Below are positions 23,270 to 34,240 of a stretch of 64,000 nucleotides of DNA, in pieces. The notes under the pieces were generated by a model. It searched no databases. It saw nothing but the letters and a program-made list of their open reading frames with translations, and was not told the origin of the DNA. Every line of letters starts with the position of its first letter. Position 1 is the first letter of the stretch. This DNA is from Turritopsis dohrnii (Eukaryota; Cnidaria; Hydrozoa; Anthoathecata; Oceaniidae): assembly GCA_027922465.2 (NCBI GenBank), contig BQMF02000098.1, positions 62,001-126,000 on the forward strand. The letters run 5' to 3'. The position numbers were made by a program, and so were the translations under genes.

Positions 23270-24035
23270 AGAGCCAGATGGCGCAAAACGGTAGCAGCAA
23301 GCAGGATACTTTCGAAAGCACGACCAAAAATTGCCATAAAAAAAATAGTTAGTGTAAAGAGGTCTTATCGAATGTAAATGGGGTCTTATTAAGAAACGCC
23401 ACCAGCAAATAATTTTCAAAACAAAGAAATGTACATACATGAGTCGAATTTTTTCAAGAAAAAAATTATAAGAACTTATGTGTAAAAAAAACGCGTCTGT
23501 TTCGAAAAAAATTAAAAACAATAACAAAGATTCCATGGACTCAAGAAACCTTCCCAAAAACTGTGATCTTTGAAATATTTAACGCAAAATGACGGTTTAG
23601 ATAGCTGACAAATTTTAGATGTAATTAAAAAGTTCGTTAAGGTTGAACTACCGACGATAAAATCGTAGCTACCTTACATCCAAATGTTAAGCATTTTTAG
23701 TAAAAGTAACTACTTACTACTTTTAACTTAAGGCCTTACTACCAAAATCTCTTTCTTCGTGTATTATTAAGCGATGAAATATTAGAAAAATTTATTTTAG
23801 AATGTTTGCTGGATATAACCTTCAAATATTTTTAGACTGCGTTCCTTTGTGAGATTTCATATGATTTTCTGAACGAAATCTGATCGACTGTTAAGCGTAG
23901 GCTAAAAACTGCCGTTTCGGCCGGAGGAGTAGGAGTATAGGAGTAGTAGGAGTCCAAGGGTGTTTTAATACGGTATTCGCTTTCGCTGCTACCGTAATAA
24001 GAAGAAAATGACCAAGATATTACAATAACGTCAGA
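23270..24035. other. No gene recognised
   Basis: AT-rich sequence between two MITEs. A perfect repeat of AATATTACAATAACGTC(A/T)GAGTTATTG, shared with 22923-22952, precedes both the 22951 and 24040 MITEs, so part of this stretch is probably repeat flank. Confidence 0.4.
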
Positions 24036-24039
24036 GTTA

Positions 24040-24186
24040 TTGTATACCTTATCGGGGAAACAAAAGTTGGGGAAAATTTTTTGTCGGATGCGGAAAAGTC
24101 GGGGGAAAATTTGGTCGCGGAAAATTTTAGTTACCTCCCAAAAAAATTGGTCACTTTTCCCCGACTTCATTTTCCCCGATAAGGTA
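24040..24186. mobile_element. Complete CCTTATCGGGG MITE
   Basis: A ~147-bp element. It begins TACCTTATCGGGGAAA and ends TTTTCCCCGATAAGGTA, so the inverted ends with TA flanks are both present. The inside holds GGGGGAAAATTTGGTCG and complementary CGACTT blocks. Confidence 0.8.
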
Positions 24187-24673
24187 TTACGACAATAACT
24201 AAGTACATGTGAAAAAAGCTTAAACCGAGCTTTCAATAAATCGAACGTTTATTTCGTTTCCGCCAGTGTTCAAATTAGAGAGACTTTACTGTATATGGAC
24301 AATGACTCCAGAAAAAAGGTTCTAAGTAATTTTTGTTTTTGATTTTTTCTGTTGAATTCCATGCGAAGAAAAAAATAAAAGAAGTTAGAAGGACAAAAAG
24401 TCAACAAACCTGGAAGTTTAATTCACTTTCATTTTCTTTCCCAGTGGGCACAGGTCGTCCATCGGACGTCCAGCGGACGTACTAATTTCGTCCTAACGTC
24501 CACGTACGCTTGAAGACGTCCAATGGACGTCTATTTTAGTCCAAAGTCATCAATAGACGTCTTTTCGACGTCTGAGTTTGTCTTCTATTTTTAATCTAAA
24601 AGTTAAAATTTAATTTTAAAACTGGATCGGCAGTTGTACTCAAATCACTTGCTACACAAACATCATCGTGTAC

Positions 24674-24846
24674 AGTTGACTCTAATATCGAAATTTTCGT
24701 TCGAGATAGGGAGAATTTCGGGATAGAGTGTAGTTTAGTATACTACAATCTAATCCATTTTTTAATTCTTTATCTCGAACTTTCTCTAACTCGAACAAAT
24801 TTGCTGGTCTCTTGCCAGTTCGAGATAGAGAGAGTTCAGTTTTCGT
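24674..24846. mobile_element. Possible Tigger-like MITE
   Basis: Begins ACAGTTGACTCTAATATCG and ends with GTTCGAGATAGAGAGAGTTC. The CTCTATCTCGAAC motif occurs in both orientations (TTCGAGATAGG at the left, ATCTCGAAC in the middle). The ends are only partly complementary. A related decayed motif lies at 59630-59690. Confidence 0.4.
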
Positions 24847-25482
24847 TGGTTCAGTTTGATTATGTAGAATGTCCGTGCGAATGTTCCACGTATTGTGCGA
24901 AAACTAAAATAAAATACGGGGGTCAGAATACTAAATCTGGTCATATAACTTGGTTTTAAACGTGATAAATATCGTGTTTTATCATGCACAAATTTTACCT
25001 ATTTTGTTTATTTGAAATTTGTTCAATTAAATTCAATATCTAATGAAAACTATTCTGATGAGTGAAATAGCTTTGTAAATACACCCCCGTCTAGTTTTGA
25101 CGTTCGATATAAAAAATTCCATCAAGATCAAGATTCTACCATCAAGATTCTACCGTTACATCAGAAGAAAACATTGGATAGGCGAACTGATAGACGAACT
25201 GCCAACAACTATTACAACATACACCATATAATGTAAGTCAATATTCTGTGCTGTAAGCAAAAGTTCTCTGGTTGCTTTCTTTTTGCACTACAAAAAGTTT
25301 ACAGAGTATGACAAACTGTGCCATCAAAATATTTTAAAAGATCTAAACTTTACACCTCAGTAAAAGCATATCATAAATATTTTAATTAATAACCAATATG
25401 ATTCTGGGCAACACATCTGTACACACGCTTTAATATTGAAGTAATCATTAACCACATGTAACAAAAATCTACTCTCTTAAAG

Positions 25483-25823
25483 GTCCAAAGCCAGTAGCTT
25501 ACTGTCTCTCTCACTGGTCAACTCCATCTGAAGACTTGCTAAAATATCAGCTGTTGGAAACTCTCCTGGAAATCGGATCAAAAGACGAAGCTGATCAGAT
25601 GATAAATATTTCAACCACGAGGAGGAATCTGGTAAGTTGTCATAAGTGTATGATGAATTACGTAAAGCAAATTTCTAAGAAGCATAGCTTATGTTTAAAT
25701 TTCAAAATTTAGGTGCAGAAGACCATGCAGAAATCTTTGAAAAGACTTAGCCCTGTAAAAGATGATGATTCGACGGTTGAAGACAGAAACCATCAAGATG
25801 ACGTAATTATTCTTTTTTACTGA
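25483..25823 (+). CDS. Small spliced ORF inside the CCCAGTGGGCAC element
   Basis: Exon 25483-25631 follows CTCTTAAAG and ends CTG^GTAAGT. It is open in one frame for ~49 codons, including HWSTPSEDLLKYQLLETLL. Exon 25713-25823 follows AAAATTTAG, continues in phase (VQKTMQKSLKRLSPVKDDD) and stops with TGA. A probable upstream exon ends AAT^GTAAGT near 25229. No domain is recognised and no catalytic motif of a transposase is visible. It may be a captured gene fragment or an element-encoded accessory protein. Confidence 0.4.
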
Positions 25824-26999
25824 ATACCACCTTCAATCTGTACCAGACTTTAGTTATTACTTACTTGAGTAGAAAGCATAATTACTTTATACCAGCAGCA
25901 CCAGCATAAGTTTTGTTTATATTGAACAGTGAATCTAATTTATGATACATCTGCTTTAAAACAGGAGTGATTTTGCTTGCCTTATATTATTTATTTGTGT
26001 ATCACACTTCATATATTTAGAACAAATTTCATCACTAAAAAGACTAGCTCATCTAGCCTCTGAAACACCGGCTTGTGCTGACTTTGGACACAAGTGACAG
26101 TTTATTTTCTTCACAGAATTCTCTTTCTGGTATACTAAATTTATATATTGAGTTTCTTTGTTACCTTACCATCTATGAGATACCAAAATCATTAATTTCT
26201 TTTAATAAAAACGGCCTAAGGTCCTAAAAAGACGTCATTTGGACGTCATTTGGACGTCCTTGTGTCCACTGGGTTTATGATTGACATAAGCGTGTATTAT
26301 AACTGAATCATACATTTGTATTCCAGGCACATTGACTGAATGACATCACAAGAACGAAATCGACACGTTAATTAGTGACCTTTTGAAAAGGGAGAAAACT
26401 AAAAGGCACATCTAGAAAATGATGAACACGAACGCGGAAAACAATGTAAATTAAATTATAATCTGTAAATACAATTTAAAAACATGGAAAGGACATGCTT
26501 TTTTCAATTCTCTATTCAATCCCTATCCTGCGAAGAGCTTTTTCTTATCCCAATGGACGTCCTCTGGACGGTCAATTTTGTGGAAAAAACGATGTCCATA
26601 CGACGTCCTCTGCAGACGTGGACGAAAAGCGTTTCATTTGGTATGTCTTTTGGACGTCCTCTGGTCGTCCAAAGTGGACGTCCTAAGGTCCTAAAAAGAC
26701 GTCATTTGGACGTCATTTGGACGTCCTTGTGCCCACTGGGTTCAACTTCCTCATCTATCTTCTTCAAAGTTTCGAAAGGCTTTACATAAAACTGTTATTA
26801 AATACGTTTATTAAATACACATATACTTACTTAATTTTCCTGTCTTTGCGGATATGGAAATTAATTGTGGTGAGTGTGATCATCCTGTAACAAATGATGT
26901 CATTCTTGAATGACAGATAATTGATGTATCAAAGTCCTTTTTGTATGATATCAAGATTAAAATGTTTCATGGTTTCTATGGCAACATGTGACCGCTTAC

Positions 27000-29280
27000 A
27001 ACATAAAATTCTTTCAACAAACGTTGCGACATTATTAAAAATACAACTAAGTAGAATTTAATTTCACTTGAAGATCCAACTGTTGTTTTTGTGACATATG
27101 AACAATGCAAATGTATCTGAACATGTGTAAGGTAGAAACGGAAAACACGTTCTACTTAGTATTTAGTAATTTGACCTCTTCCAGGAAATGTTCCGCAGAA
27201 ATAACTATTTCCACTTGTGAAAATGGCGAAACTAACAACAACAAATTATTACTGAGAAACGGTATTGTGATGGGGGTTCGAAAATTACTCGAAGAAAGAA
27301 AGAAGAAAGGTGAACGAAGATATTTTTAATGTTTACTGCTCCTCCTTCACCTTCTCAACTGACACTACTTTGCTACTTTTTTTTTATTTTTTCAATACTT
27401 TCGAATGGATGGAACACTATACCAAGATTTACGGCAAAAACTTGCTGCTGTAATAGCAAAATCTTCGGAGATATCACGAAATTAAAAAATCTGATTGGTC
27501 AACTTAGATTTTTTTCCCCGTATTTTCCGCACAGACAAGTTGTCTGTGGAAAAAGTCGAACTCAATTCAACTTTCAACGGAACGGAAAATGTTCCATGAT
27601 GTAGACAGTGTTTGTACACAGGCTCATTAACTTTTTCATGTCTGTTCCGTTCCTGTTCGCGGAAAATTTTCAGGAAGTGGGAAACGGCCTTCATAAGATA
27701 ACCTTTTAGTTTTCGGCAATCAGCAAACTGAATTATTGAAGAGAGACGTGATCGAGTTGAAAATTTTGACAATGATTGATGAGATGGCTTAATTTTTTGT
27801 GACTGGGAAATTGATGTTAACATCATATGTTCCTCCACTATCTCTTCTCAAAATGTTTGTGGCGATTTGGTTGAGTTGTTCATACGGATCTGGTATCTGT
27901 ATTATCTTCACCTAGGGTAAAAAGTCAGTAAAGTCAATTTAACTACTTTCTTCAACATTTTAAAGTATACACTCGGTAACTGGGACTCTCAAGGGAACTG
28001 GAAGATCTACTTTAAGAATGTCTCAGTAAACTGAATCTCCTGTTAAGTGGGACTCAAGAAAAAAAGCGAAAAAGAGGCACTTTTTACAAGTTGAGGGATA
28101 ATAGCAGAAAAAGACAGACACGACAGGCTCTATTTCTTTATATGTATAATTACATCGATAAATTTCGAAAAAAGAATTAAGAATATAAAAACGGGCATTG
28201 AGATTTCACCAGGCAAGCACTAGTCCGCGCATATCTTCCAAATAATAAATACCCCCATTCAATTGCTAGTGCAGAAATGTTTCTGAATAAATTCATGGTA
28301 ACTACATATAATTAAACATATTCAATATCATATAACCTTTTATACCTATACACAAGACATGGAAATTAAATTTTTTGGAAAGAAATGTCAGTCATGTCGT
28401 CAACCATTCTGATTTTCAATGGTCAATTTTAGTCAATTTTAAGAGTTATATCTATCTAATTTTCACTTTTCAAAGTAGCAAATAAATAAGTTCTCAACCA
28501 AATTCGACGTTTGTTTCAAGTAAATTTAGCTGGATTCAATTTATGTTTTCTACAAAGGGAAGTTTGAATAACCTGTCGGACAAAAGTGACATAATTTTCT
28601 GAATATTGAACTACGGAAATGTTTGTCCACCCAAATTTTTCTTTGTTTTAGGTCATTGGCATTAAAAATTTTTTACACGCTTACTTTTTGCTCGGCGAAG
28701 AATTTTCCCCGATATTTTTCTTATTGTACATGGTATAACCCTGTACTTTTTTGGATCTATGGTCATTATTGGTGTTGTCAAATTCTTGAACAGGCACCTT
28801 CATGGTTTCAATATGACTAGGTACCATAATTGCGACTATTGATCCATTTTTTCTACAAAGAATTATTTTTCTTCATGCTACTACAACACCATTGCAACAA
28901 AATGTATAAAAGAAAGTTACCTTACTTGTATTTGAATTGGAATTGTACTATTTTTCGCTCGGCTTTAAAATCGCGCAATTTAAATTCGCGCACCCCAAAG
29001 TAGAGATATTCGCTCATTTTTAAATTCGTGCATCCCAAATTGCTACTTATGTATATAACTCTGCATTTTGGTTTAAAACGATGGTCGAAAGTCTCCCAAT
29101 GGAAATATATTTGTCTTAATAAAGGGAACTTTGTTAGAATCCAAGAAGAAATGTAAATGCCATTACAAATGATAGATATTTTCTTTCTCTTCAAACAGTT
29201 TTTATACATATAAAACTTAATAAGATAAATATACAACTTTATATAAGAAATGTATAAAAGTATTTGAAGGGATCCTTCTT
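27000..29280. other. Mostly non-coding; one candidate exon
   Basis: A minus-strand block, 27911-27789, opens after a TTTTTACCCTAG acceptor, encodes VKIIQIPDPYEQLNQIATN and then about 20 more residues, and reaches a stop. It looks like a terminal exon of an unrecognised gene. The ORF overlapping 27482-27838 in another frame has no recognisable motif. The rest, including CGCGAA/TTCGCG-rich stretches near 28970-29040, shows nothing assignable. Confidence 0.3.
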
Positions 29281-29289
29281 CTGAGCTTT

Positions 29290-29545
29290 CTCTTTAAGTG
29301 CGTCGGTGTTTCCCGATCTTCGCCAACCGTTTAGTATTATTTCTTTTCTCGTACGAACATGGTACCATCTTTCCATGATGTTTTTCGACTAGGTCTTTGA
29401 CCTTGTCAGTCCACTGTGCTTTAAATACATCTGCAATCAACAACCACTTTCACCAAGTTCTTTTTTCTTTTTTTGAACGTAAGGTAAGAGAACCTTCTTA
29501 ATGAGCTCAATCGATTTTTCTTCGTTGGACCAATGATTAACGCTG
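29290..29545 (-). pseudogene. pogo/Tigger DDE transposase fragment
   Basis: The minus strand reads NHWSNEEKSIELIKKVLLP, then KKKKELGES. After a frameshift near 29445 it continues IADVFKAQWTDKVKDLVEKH and GKMVP. This is the central part of the DDE_1 domain of pogo-like transposases, where the Asp of IADVFK is one of the catalytic acidic residues. Only ~80 residues are left, with no inverted repeats recognised. The DDE fragment at 48060-48554 is from a related protein (MDTFKGQ at the same position). Confidence 0.7.
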
Positions 29546-29911
29546 TGTGTAATAATGAACTTTTCCGAAAAAATTAAATTTAGGATGACACCGGGCAATT
29601 TTACCCTGGTAGATTATTGAATTTTTTCAATAGTCACGTCATAAAGTATCTCTGCTTAAAGTGTTTTTGCGTGCAACAGAAGTATAAATTGTTCTGTACC
29701 CACTTCTGAAGATTACCCAGGATGTCACACGATAAAGAAATAAAAACTAATTTAAAAATTGAAGCAGACCATTATAGTGCTGTCCATCGTTTCCTTGAAC
29801 TTCATCTGATTTAAAAGAGTACACTTAAGAACTTAACCTGCAATCTTAATTTTATGTAAGTTCAGTAAACATTGTTTCCATTGTTGCATACTTAAAAACC
29901 ACTTCAAAACT

Positions 29912-30934
29912 TTAAGTACGACTTCGTTTTATCCTCATGCGAGTATACGAAAGCATCGGTCCAGCGCTTGATGTCAGATCCTTCCAATATATCCCCTTAC
30001 CACCGATTACATCATGTTTTCCGTTCAATAGAACACTTGTACAAGCGTTAAACCACCATCCTGATTGCTTAATTTTCGCACAGTTCCTAGAGTGGATATC
30101 ATGGTCTTCATCCAATGTGGTAAAAAACATAGAACTATGCTTCAATAAATGTGTTTTCCAACCTGTTAATTCTGGGCCTAGTAATAATAATTGATACTTG
30201 TTTGACTCGCTGTTAATCCGAAAGTTTTGATATGTAACAGAATAATTTTGACCGTCGCGACTAATGTCAATCATCAACTGCTGGTCTTGGTCACGTGTCA
30301 AATAATGCATGTATTCGTTTCCCAACCAAAACTCTGTCTGCAAGTCACCAAATCCGTTCTTGTAGTCGGTCCAATTCCGGTTGAAGTCAACATTATATTG
30401 ATCATTTCGTAATTGGATAACTGTCCAACCACCTCCGTCAGGGTCAGATGAAGAATGGCATAATACATTCACTTCTTCACCTCCTATTTTGATGTTGTAT
30501 ACACCTGACTCTGTATATCCTGCATTATAAACATCAAGACAATCTCGTGCAAAGGTTAATGGCGCTCGGTTATATGAAACAGATCTACACTCGCTTGGCA
30601 TAAAAGTCTCAAAGTAATTGTGCTTATCATTGTCAGTGAAATTTAGTGGTAACGTTAAGCGGTCCACTTTAAGGAAGCTGCATGTGTGTTCGTTGATTCT
30701 TTCGGCTATGTTAATGGCTTTGCAATCAGGTGTTACTCGACAAATACCAAGACATTGTTCACCTGTCTTTACTGTTCGCTCAAACAAAATATCTTTCTCT
30801 GACACAACTAACAGCTTTCCTTTAGTCTTTGAAAAATATGATTCTTGTCTTTTCCCACACGTGTCATGAGTCGATGTAATTCCATTAAAACATCGAAACA
30901 CGATGAAAATGTAAATATTTAGATTTCTCATCAT
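29912..30934 (-). CDS. Secreted PAN/apple plus fibrinogen C-terminal domain protein
   Basis: A 340-residue single-exon frame with ATG ATG at 30934. Residues 1-21 form a hydrophobic signal peptide (NIYIFIVFRCF). Residues ~26-113 look like a PAN/apple domain, with cysteines in GEQCLGICRVTPDCKAIN and HTCSFL. Residues ~130-337 are a fibrinogen-related (FReD) domain: DCLDVYNAGYTESGVY, DPDGGGWTVIQ, NWTDYKNGFGDLQTEFWLGN, DEDHDIHSRNCA, GWWFNAC and the closing YTRMRIK. The acidic run before NCA matches the calcium site of ficolin/tachylectin-type lectins, and paired cysteines are kept. The family binds glycans or acetylated ligands and works in recognition or adhesion; the ligand here is unknown. An intron within the frame is not needed. 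Neighbours are unrelated. Confidence 0.9.
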   Translation of the reverse strand: MMRNLNIYIFIVFRCFNGITSTHDTCGKRQESYFSKTKGKLLVVSEKDILFERTVKTGEQCLGICRVTPDCKAINIAERINEHTCSFLKVDRLTLPLNFTDNDKHNYFETFMPSECRSVSYNRAPLTFARDCLDVYNAGYTESGVYNIKIGGEEVNVLCHSSSDPDGGGWTVIQLRNDQYNVDFNRNWTDYKNGFGDLQTEFWLGNEYMHYLTRDQDQQLMIDISRDGQNYSVTYQNFRINSESNKYQLLLLGPELTGWKTHLLKHSSMFFTTLDEDHDIHSRNCAKIKQSGWWFNACTSVLLNGKHDVIGGKGIYWKDLTSSAGPMLSYTRMRIKRSRT

Positions 30935-32410
30935 GTGTAACTGCTTTCAGTAAATTGGTATTGAGGGAAAATAAAATTTGAGTGAAAATGTTTTTGATGA
31001 ATGGTAAATCACGATTGTTTTGTGGCTGTTTACCATTCCATTTTTGAATTGTTTATACAATGTATATGATTTATTATTACATTGAAACTATGTGTAACTA
31101 AGTTACCCTCAAATTTTACTTCAGATTAGTTACCAGTCTCTTGGATTCACGATAGGTTGAATTCCGAAATGATTTCGTTTTGCAACGTTCTGTGCAGATA
31201 TTGTTCACGCATATCCGAAATTGTATTTTGCCTTTTGACTCTCTTATCCAAAACAAAGACAAATACTATCATCTAAAGTCCATTCGAGTAACTAAGATAA
31301 AGTCAAGGATGGAAATATGGCTATGAAGGTAAGAAATTTCAAGTGGTATGATAAAGAAATTGACATATAGAAAGCATACAGTGGAAATTGAAAGTAAAAG
31401 TTACAGTTGGAAAAAGTGTTTCATCAATGTACGAACAACTCACCGATCTACATCATAAATCATATCTCAAGGAGCCTTATCAAGAATTTCTTAACTCGTA
31501 TATTTTGTTATAAGAAACGATGAAAACAAGAATAGCAAATAGATTTATAAGGAATAACGCTTGTGGCATGAGTGAAGATTTATAAAGGTATTTAACAAAC
31601 TATGTTAAGATGTTTTGCAGGTTCCCTCTGAACTGCTAACATCATTTTCAATTTTGATTTTTCATATTTAGCTCTGACACGTCCATAGTTCAGCAGTTTC
31701 TCAAAGTTCGGCGTTTAAAAAGCAAAATGATGTGTGCTCGACAACAAATTCATGTTATTGCTTTCGCAATTACTCATCACCTGCCCCAAAACTTGACGTA
31801 CAGTTAGTGTGCCGAAATTGCAAGAAGATAAAAACAATATCCAAGTCAATGTCAATCATCTTGTCCATAAAGTTTTGAAAGAGAATGTTTTTTAAGAATT
31901 AAAACAAGAAGTTACATATACTGAAAACTTCGGAACTTGTCACAGTTACATATTTAGCTTCCCAGTACTATCAACAATAACAAAACATTCTATATTTACA
32001 ATATGATTCTAAATTGGCGAAACTTTCATAAGGATCGAAGGCCATTCCCAGGTTTGTTTTTTTCAGACACAGTGAAGAGAAAATCGAAAAAATAAGCCAA
32101 ACGCATTATTAGCCGCATTATTAGTCAGCGGCTTTAGCGCGCTGAGTATTAAAATCGTCGTCGTTGTTTTTTTTTTTGCGGACAGTTTGAACCGTCTCCA
32201 TAATATAAGTTTCCCTCCGCCCCCCCTAATAATCGGAAAAGGTGTTTATGATACAAAGCACTTATAACCACTGATCACCTCTACAAAAAAGTTAACGTTA
32301 TCTCCATAAGATTGCGAATGTATTTCTTTATGCAGCGTGCTCCATGCAACAGCGCTGTCCTATTGAAGGAAGAAACTCTGTAGTAAGTTTAGTATTGAAC
32401 TTGTATTGAG
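30935..32410. other. No gene recognised; includes upstream region of the PAN-FReD gene
   Basis: AT-rich sequence. The first few hundred bases must contain the promoter of the minus-strand gene ending at 29912, but no clear TATA box or other site can be assigned. A poly-T run lies near 32167 and a C-rich run near 32219. Confidence 0.4.
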
Positions 32411-32415
32411 CTTGA

Positions 32416-32940
32416 ACTTATATTGATGTAGCAAACATACCAACCGATATTAATGAAAATGATTCCTTTGATTTTAGTAATATTATTTATTATTTGTTGA
32501 GAGATATTGAAGACCCTATTTCGGTTTGCCTTGAAACTGATCAGGAAAGTGAAATTGACTTTGAAATTGGAGATGAATTAGAGACAACTGAAGATCCCCT
32601 TAATGTTTACAGACTTAGTGCTGATGAGACTACCTTCATGTCATTTATTCCAACTGATGATGAAATTGACAATTGAACTTAGCTCCAGGTGAAGGGTCAA
32701 CACCTTTATCTATTCTTAGTGATGAAAATTGTGAGGAACTTGCTCACCCACATTTATTTCCCGCTGGTAAATTTGGATATAATATCAAACGAGATGTCAT
32801 TTTAAGCCCATCAAAGTATTTCAATCAAAGATTGTTGAATTACACACAAAAGTTTGCCTCTGATTCAGACTACTTATTTTTCGCTAATTCTGTTTTACAG
32901 CAATTGAATTTACATCGTTTTTCTCAGAGACAGTCACTGT
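32416..32940 (+). pseudogene. Helitron Rep/helicase protein fragment
   Basis: The plus strand encodes DIEDPISVCLETDQ, then EDPLNVYRLSADETTF; after a one-base frameshift near 32671 it continues LAPGEGSTPLSILSDENCEE, HPHLFPAGKFGYNIKRDV and SPSKYFNQRLLNYTQKFASD. This is the region in front of and entering the Helitron helicase-like N-terminal domain of PIF1-type Helitron proteins. Similarity ends near NSVLQQLNLH (about 32930). There the sequence changes to a sacsin-like gene on the other strand. No Rep or helicase catalytic motifs are retained. Confidence 0.75.
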
Positions 32941-32944
32941 TAAT

Positions 32945-34240
32945 TTCTGATGTATTTGAATCTTCGGCACTTCAGTCAAAGAACCACTTTTCAATTCTTC
33001 TAATAACAGCACTGGAACTCTTCAAAAGGCTGTCCTGTTGAAACGAAATGTTGTCAATATATCTTTCGACGATGAAAACAGCAAGTTCATTTTCTCTGGA
33101 GATGCGCCATCTTGCAAATGGTAACACTCAAAACTTTTAACGTGTTGTGGGAAAAGCAATAAGTGATCTAATCTTTCCTGGATTTTTTCTAACAACACCC
33201 ACATCTCTCGATTACTATAAGCAAGATCTTTGATTTCACTGGATCTAGCTGTGGTTATGTCTCTTAAGGGCAGTCTGAATAATGTACCGTTGAAAATTTC
33301 AACATCATCCGAACTAAAGTCTACCTTATTCGGAGAAATTTTGGCGCGGATTTAATTTGGCGCAGCCAGAAAAAACTAAATTTAGCGCGGATTTAATTTG
33401 GCGCAGCCAGAATGTTTCAAAAATTTCATAGTCGTTTAACGAATCAATCAGAACTAATTACAGTACCATACATTCAAAGAAGGTGAGACGGTAAAGCATA
33501 GAACTTCAAACATTCATGTATTCATGACTTTTTTTATTAAAACTATAAACAGAAGATTCACGACAGTGATATATTTTCTGTATCTTCTGTTGGTGAAAAA
33601 GAAAATTTCAAGATAAAAATATTTTTTATTCGTTCAATGTATTCCATAAGATCAGTGCCCAGCCAGCACAGGGGGCCTACTACACGATTCACATATCTAA
33701 AAGACTCCCTCGGTGCCGACTAGGTGTTGTTTGCGGCGTTTCTATACTTAGCCAGAAAAGAAAAAAATGATTTGGCGTAGCTAGAAAAAAAATAATTTTG
33801 GCGTGGATTTAATTTGGCGCAGCCAGAAAAAAACTAAATTTGGCGCGGATTTAGTTAGGCTATTTTTGGCATTTTGCGCCAATTGCGCCAAATTTTCTCC
33901 GTGTCAAAATTTCTCCGATTAAGGTAATCTTGCTCCAAAAACTTTATGATAAACTTTGAACTGGTCATTGAAATGAATTAAATCTTTTTTAGATTTGGAT
34001 AATGTTATTTTGAGGCCAGGTCTTGTTTTATCCTTGATAGTGTCGCCTAAGAAGGTGGTATGTGGATCAAAAATCACCATAGCATTACCACTCACAAAAC
34101 TTGGCACATCAGTAAGATGGTATACTGCACTAAATCCAAGACCAAATTTTCCAATTTTTGTACAATCGTGTTCTTTAGTACCAGCATTGAGTTTCGTTAT
34201 GTTATTAAAATCTTCTTGTGAGAACTGAGCATCGTTGTAA
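32945..34240 (-). pseudogene. Sacsin-like (HSP90-type ATPase) fragment split by a MITE
   Basis: The minus strand from ~34240 encodes VYNDAQFSQEDFNNI, then IGKFGLGFSAVYHLTDVPSF and SGNAMVIFDPH: the ATP-lid and nucleotide-binding region (GxGF, VYHLTD) of the HSP90-like repeats in sacsin. The frame is interrupted at 33924 by a 601-bp MITE and resumes at 33323 (DFSSDDVEIFNGTLFRLPLR), running to a stop at 33022. Removing the element and one TA rejoins the frame exactly. A +1 frame then reads QQDSLLKSSSAVIRRIEKWF to about 32950. The rest of the multi-thousand-residue family protein is absent, so this is a gene fragment. It abuts a Helitron relic, which may have moved it. Confidence 0.75.
33324..33924. 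mobile_element. MITE inserted in the sacsin-like fragment
   Basis: The ends CCTTATTCGGAGAAATTTTG and (inverted) CAAAATTTCTCCGATTAAGG are flanked by TA on both sides. Inside, TTTAATTTGGCGCAGCCAGA occurs as direct repeats near both ends, and GGCGCGGATTTA and GCGCCAAATT blocks recur. No ORF is present. The CCTTAT(T)CGG terminus relates it to the CCTTATCGG MITE/pogo family, with different internal sequence. Confidence 0.85.

Larger units (their letters stand above)
24440..26740. mobile_element. CCCAGTGGGCAC-ended GACGTC-rich element
   Basis: The left end reads CCCAGTGGGCACAGG and the right end CCTTGTGCCCACTGGG, which are inverted copies. Both ends continue into GGACGTCC-rich sequence (24456-24570; 26217-26274; 26550-26738). 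The right-end sequence TCCTAAAAAGACGTCATTTG and its GTGTCCACTGGG terminus also occur at 26217-26274, so either a second element is nested or the end was duplicated. The interior carries a small plus-strand spliced ORF (25483-25823) and a Tigger-like CAGTTGACTCTAATATCG motif at 24675. Confidence 0.65.
24300..26990 (-). pseudogene. Paralogue of the 13.7-14.0 kb unit, split by a transposon
   Basis: Outside the insertion at 24440-26740, the flanks align with 13700-14060: TTCTTCGCATGGAATTCAA on the distal side, and TTTCGAAAGGC plus AAATACACATATACTTAC on the proximal side, then the region upstream of the start. The copy has lost the ATG seen at 13927, and the element sits inside the equivalent of exon 2. 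The frame was already diverging, so this is a dead copy. Confidence 0.55.

Noticed and set aside
23832..24236. 134-codon minus-strand frame
   Set aside because: It runs through the foldback MITE at 24040-24186 and has no protein motif.
27105..27329. 74-codon plus-strand frame ending in a basic tail
   Set aside because: Compositional bias only; no homology recognised and no splice or start context to support it.
30618..30869. Plus-strand frame inside the PAN-FReD gene
   Set aside because: Antisense shadow of a well-supported coding exon.
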